From Desulfosporosinus sp. Tol-M (GTDB lineage: Bacteria; Bacillota; Desulfitobacteriia; Desulfitobacteriales; Desulfitobacteriaceae): DNA of 64,000 nucleotides. Positions 62,362-64,000 of the stretch are shown here, piece after piece. The stretch spans positions 36,658 through 100,657 of the forward strand of contig JQID01000123.1 in NCBI GenBank assembly GCA_000770645.1, in the 5' to 3' direction. A program made the translations under genes and the position numbers. The notes beneath the pieces were generated by a model that ran no database searches, was not told the DNA's origin, and worked only from the letters and a program-made list of their open reading frames with translations. Every line of letters begins with the position of its first letter. The stretch's first letter is position 1.

Positions 62362-62412
62362 GCCGTGCGCGGCCTTTTGATTGCGCGTGCCCGAGTAGGG
62401 CACGCTTTTTTT
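62361..62412 (+). terminator. Tandem terminators after the PIN toxin
   Basis: GGCCGTGCGCGGCC-TTTT (62361-62378) and GCGTGCCC-GAGTA-GGGCACGC-TTTTTTT (62385-62412). The second is a strong intrinsic terminator. Confidence 0.9.
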
Positions 62413-62415
62413 AAA

Positions 62416-62443
62416 TTTACAAAATTGTTACAATTCCTTAAAA
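62416..62443 (+). promoter_or_regulatory. Candidate Pho box upstream of pstC
   Basis: TTTACA-N5-GTTACA-N5-TTAAAA: three TTnACA-like units at an 11-base period, the arrangement bound by PhoP dimers in Bacillus. Located about 70 bases upstream of pstC and a few kb from phoPR. Confidence 0.5.
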
Positions 62444-62514
62444 ACTACGTAATACTCTGCAGTTATAGTTATTATTAAAGATGTACAAAATGTTTCTTGG
62501 GAGAATTTAAGGCA

Positions 62515-63387
62515 ATGCAAAAAGTAAACCACGTCAAAAAAAGTGAGCTAATCGTCGAAAAAGTCCTTTTTTTAACGGCTATCACAGCAGTATTCATTAT
62601 TGCCTTGATTGCTGCATTTGTCTTGATATCCGGGTGGCCAATTCTGCAAAAGGTAGGATTGCCAGATTTTATCTTTGGCATGGTTTGGGATCCTACTAAC
62701 GGTATATATGGTATTTTCCCGATGGTGGTAGGTTCGCTCCTTGTCACATTTGGCGCCCTGCTGTTAGGAGTTCCTTTCGGTATAGCGGGGGCAATTTTTA
62801 TGGCGGAAATTGCTCCTCCAAAGATAGCAAAGTTGATTAAACCTGCTGTCGAACTCTTGGCAGGAATCCCTTCGGTTGTTTACGGTTTTTATGGTTTGGT
62901 AGTAATTGTTCCCTTAATTCGTGAATATATAGGGGGACCAGGTTTAAGTGTCCTGGCCGGTTCCCTTATCCTGGCAATTATGATTCTGCCAACCATTCTT
63001 AATCTATCGGAAACCGCATTGCGTTCAGTCCCCCAGGAATATAAGGAAGGATCATTTGCTTTAGGAGCCAACCATTGGCAAACCATCAAATGGATATCCC
63101 TGCCTGTCGCTCGCTCCGGTATTTTGACAGGAGTAATCTTAGGTATGGCCAGAGCGCTCGGGGAAACTATGGCCGTGATCATGGTTACCGGTAATGTAGC
63201 GCGGCTCCCGGAATCTTTGACTGACCCAATCCGTACGCTTACAGGGAATATTGTTATGGAAATGGGATATGCTTCCGGTGAACATCAGCAGGCTCTTTTT
63301 GCGACCGGGGTAATTCTATTTATCTTTATTATGCTGCTGAATATCATTGTTCAAGTCAGTAGTTCCAAAGGCAGGTGGCAAGAATGA
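62515..63387 (+). CDS. pstC: Phosphate ABC transporter permease PstC
   Basis: 290 residues from the ATG at 62515; an in-frame TTG at 62497 overlaps the GGGAG site. Six membrane segments, with the ABC permease coupling motif EYKEGSFALGANHWQTIKWISLP and PstC-like FGMVWDPTNGIYGIFPMVVGSL. It forms the phosphate channel with PstA. No pstS precedes it. Confidence 0.95.
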   Translation: MQKVNHVKKSELIVEKVLFLTAITAVFIIALIAAFVLISGWPILQKVGLPDFIFGMVWDPTNGIYGIFPMVVGSLLVTFGALLLGVPFGIAGAIFMAEIAPPKIAKLIKPAVELLAGIPSVVYGFYGLVVIVPLIREYIGGPGLSVLAGSLILAIMILPTILNLSETALRSVPQEYKEGSFALGANHWQTIKWISLPVARSGILTGVILGMARALGETMAVIMVTGNVARLPESLTDPIRTLTGNIVMEMGYASGEHQQALFATGVILFIFIMLLNIIVQVSSSKGRWQE

Positions 63388-64000
63388 GATGGTCGGTGCA
63401 GTTGGAAGAAAAAATTGCCAAGGTATGTTTCTGGGTGGTTGCGGTCATTACGCTTTTGGTCTTATTGAACATTATCCTTCATATTGTAATCAACGGATTT
63501 AGCGGGCTGAGCTGGGAGTTTTTTACTAAGGAACCGCGTCGCATGGGTAAAGAAGGCGGAATTTTCTCAATAATTATCGGCACCCTCTATATGGCCTTAG
63601 CTGCCATAATTGTGGCCATGCCAATTGGAATCGGATCAGCCATTTATCTGACGGAATATGTTAAAAGGGGCCGGTTAGTACAAGTAATTCGGTTTGGAAC
63701 CGAAGCACTGGCAGCCATACCATCGATTATTTTTGGACTTTTTGGTTTTGTCCTGTTTGTAATAACTTTGGGATTGGGTTGGTCAATTCTTTCCGGTGCC
63801 CTTACGATTGCTTTTATGATTCTGCCGACAATCATTCGCTCCTCAGAGGAAGCTATTAAAACAGTCCCGGACTCTTATCGGGAGGGAAGCCTGGCGTTAG
63901 GAGCAAGCAAATGGTACACAATTCGGAAAGTTGTTTTGCCTTCAGCGCTTCCCGGAATTGCCACCGGGGTCATCCTGGGAATCGGTCGGGCAATTGGGGA
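63384..64000 (+). CDS. pstA: Phosphate ABC transporter permease PstA (partial, runs off window)
   Basis: ATG at 63384 overlaps the pstC stop (ATGA). About 205 residues are visible: membrane segments near 15-37 and 65-90, PRRMGKEGGIFSIIIGTLYM, and the coupling loop SYREGSLALGASKWYTIRKVVLP. It ends at the window edge in the last third of the protein. Confidence 0.93.
   Translation, partial: MRWSVQLEEKIAKVCFWVVAVITLLVLLNIILHIVINGFSGLSWEFFTKEPRRMGKEGGIFSIIIGTLYMALAAIIVAMPIGIGSAIYLTEYVKRGRLVQVIRFGTEALAAIPSIIFGLFGFVLFVITLGLGWSILSGALTIAFMILPTIIRSSEEAIKTVPDSYREGSLALGASKWYTIRKVVLPSALPGIATGVILGIGRAIG

Noticed and set aside
1..64000. CRISPR arrays, rRNA operons or prophage structural genes
   Set aside because: No regularly spaced repeats, rRNA-like sequence or phage late genes were seen; only isolated recombinase, transposase and intron scraps are present.

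Overview
The window looks like a chromosome segment from an anaerobic, endospore-forming Firmicute of the Desulfosporosinus/Desulfitobacterium kind. The support is a spoIVA gene, a GerMN-type lipoprotein, a trimeric [FeFe]-hydrogenase of the NAD-linked bifurcating type, an IspH-S1 fusion, T-box control of trp genes, strong AGGAGG-type ribosome binding sites and many TTG/GTG starts. The genus is inference from gene content; no rRNA is present.

Layout. 1-3.5 kb: start of a leftward gene, a tyrosine recombinase remnant, a solitary hisF, an SGNH-like membrane protein, an AEC permease and a small zinc-ribbon gene. 3.5-8.5 kb: a leftward trp operon in the order B-A-D-C-F (no trpE/trpG), preceded by a Trp T-box and, further upstream on the same strand, an unannotated 30-codon Trp-rich ORF. 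8.8-12.8 kb: hydC-hydB-hydA. 12.8-15.2 kb: a RelE-type toxin-antitoxin pair, a patch of decayed gene pieces (ilvD, YgjP-like and others) and a ZIP metal transporter. 15.7-23 kb: Lon-like protease, CmpB-family membrane protein (frameshifted), DUF1232 protein, GerMN lipoprotein, ACR3 arsenite exporter and more remnants. 23.4-29.8 kb: M24 peptidase, a small sensor-domain protein and an ABC efflux operon (ATPase, FtsX permease, HlyD-like adaptor). 30-33.2 kb: ilvE, a small membrane zinc-ribbon protein, a tandem P-loop ATPase and an intergenic stretch with a 24-bp perfect hairpin and IS-end-like repeats. 33.3-41 kb: a 30-codon ORF with an adenine-deaminase-like gene, a Had-like alcohol dehydrogenase behind a consensus promoter, an amidohydrolase, a biotin ligase and a CBS-PAS-AAA+ sigma-54 activator. 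41.3-52.6 kb: a conserved housekeeping and sporulation block (CPBP, cmk, ispH-S1, ftsW/spoVE, membrane protein, DUF512 radical SAM, der, gpsA, spoIVA). 53-58.6 kb: a glutaconyl-CoA decarboxylase alpha-subunit homologue, an acyl-CoA dehydrogenase resembling non-decarboxylating glutaryl-CoA dehydrogenase, a TyrR-like CBS-PAS-AAA regulator lacking GAFTGA, and an ACT-domain gene. 58.7-64 kb: tRNA-Pro(GGG), phoP-phoR, a probable group II intron scrap, an AbrB-PIN toxin-antitoxin pair, a candidate Pho box, pstC and the start of pstA.

How it fits together. Had-like dehydrogenase, GcdA and the acyl-CoA dehydrogenase are enzymes of the lower benzoyl-CoA/glutarate route. The biotin ligase and two CBS-containing regulators nearby suggest a distributed cyclic or dicarboxylic acid degradation capacity; that link is inference. 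The phosphate locus has phoPR and pstCA but no pstS between them, where a toxin-antitoxin module sits instead. The most unusual items are the Trp-rich mini-ORF ahead of the T-box, the degenerate TyrR-like regulator next to the glutaryl-CoA genes, the 30-codon ORF before the deaminase-like gene, and the long perfect hairpin at 33.0 kb.
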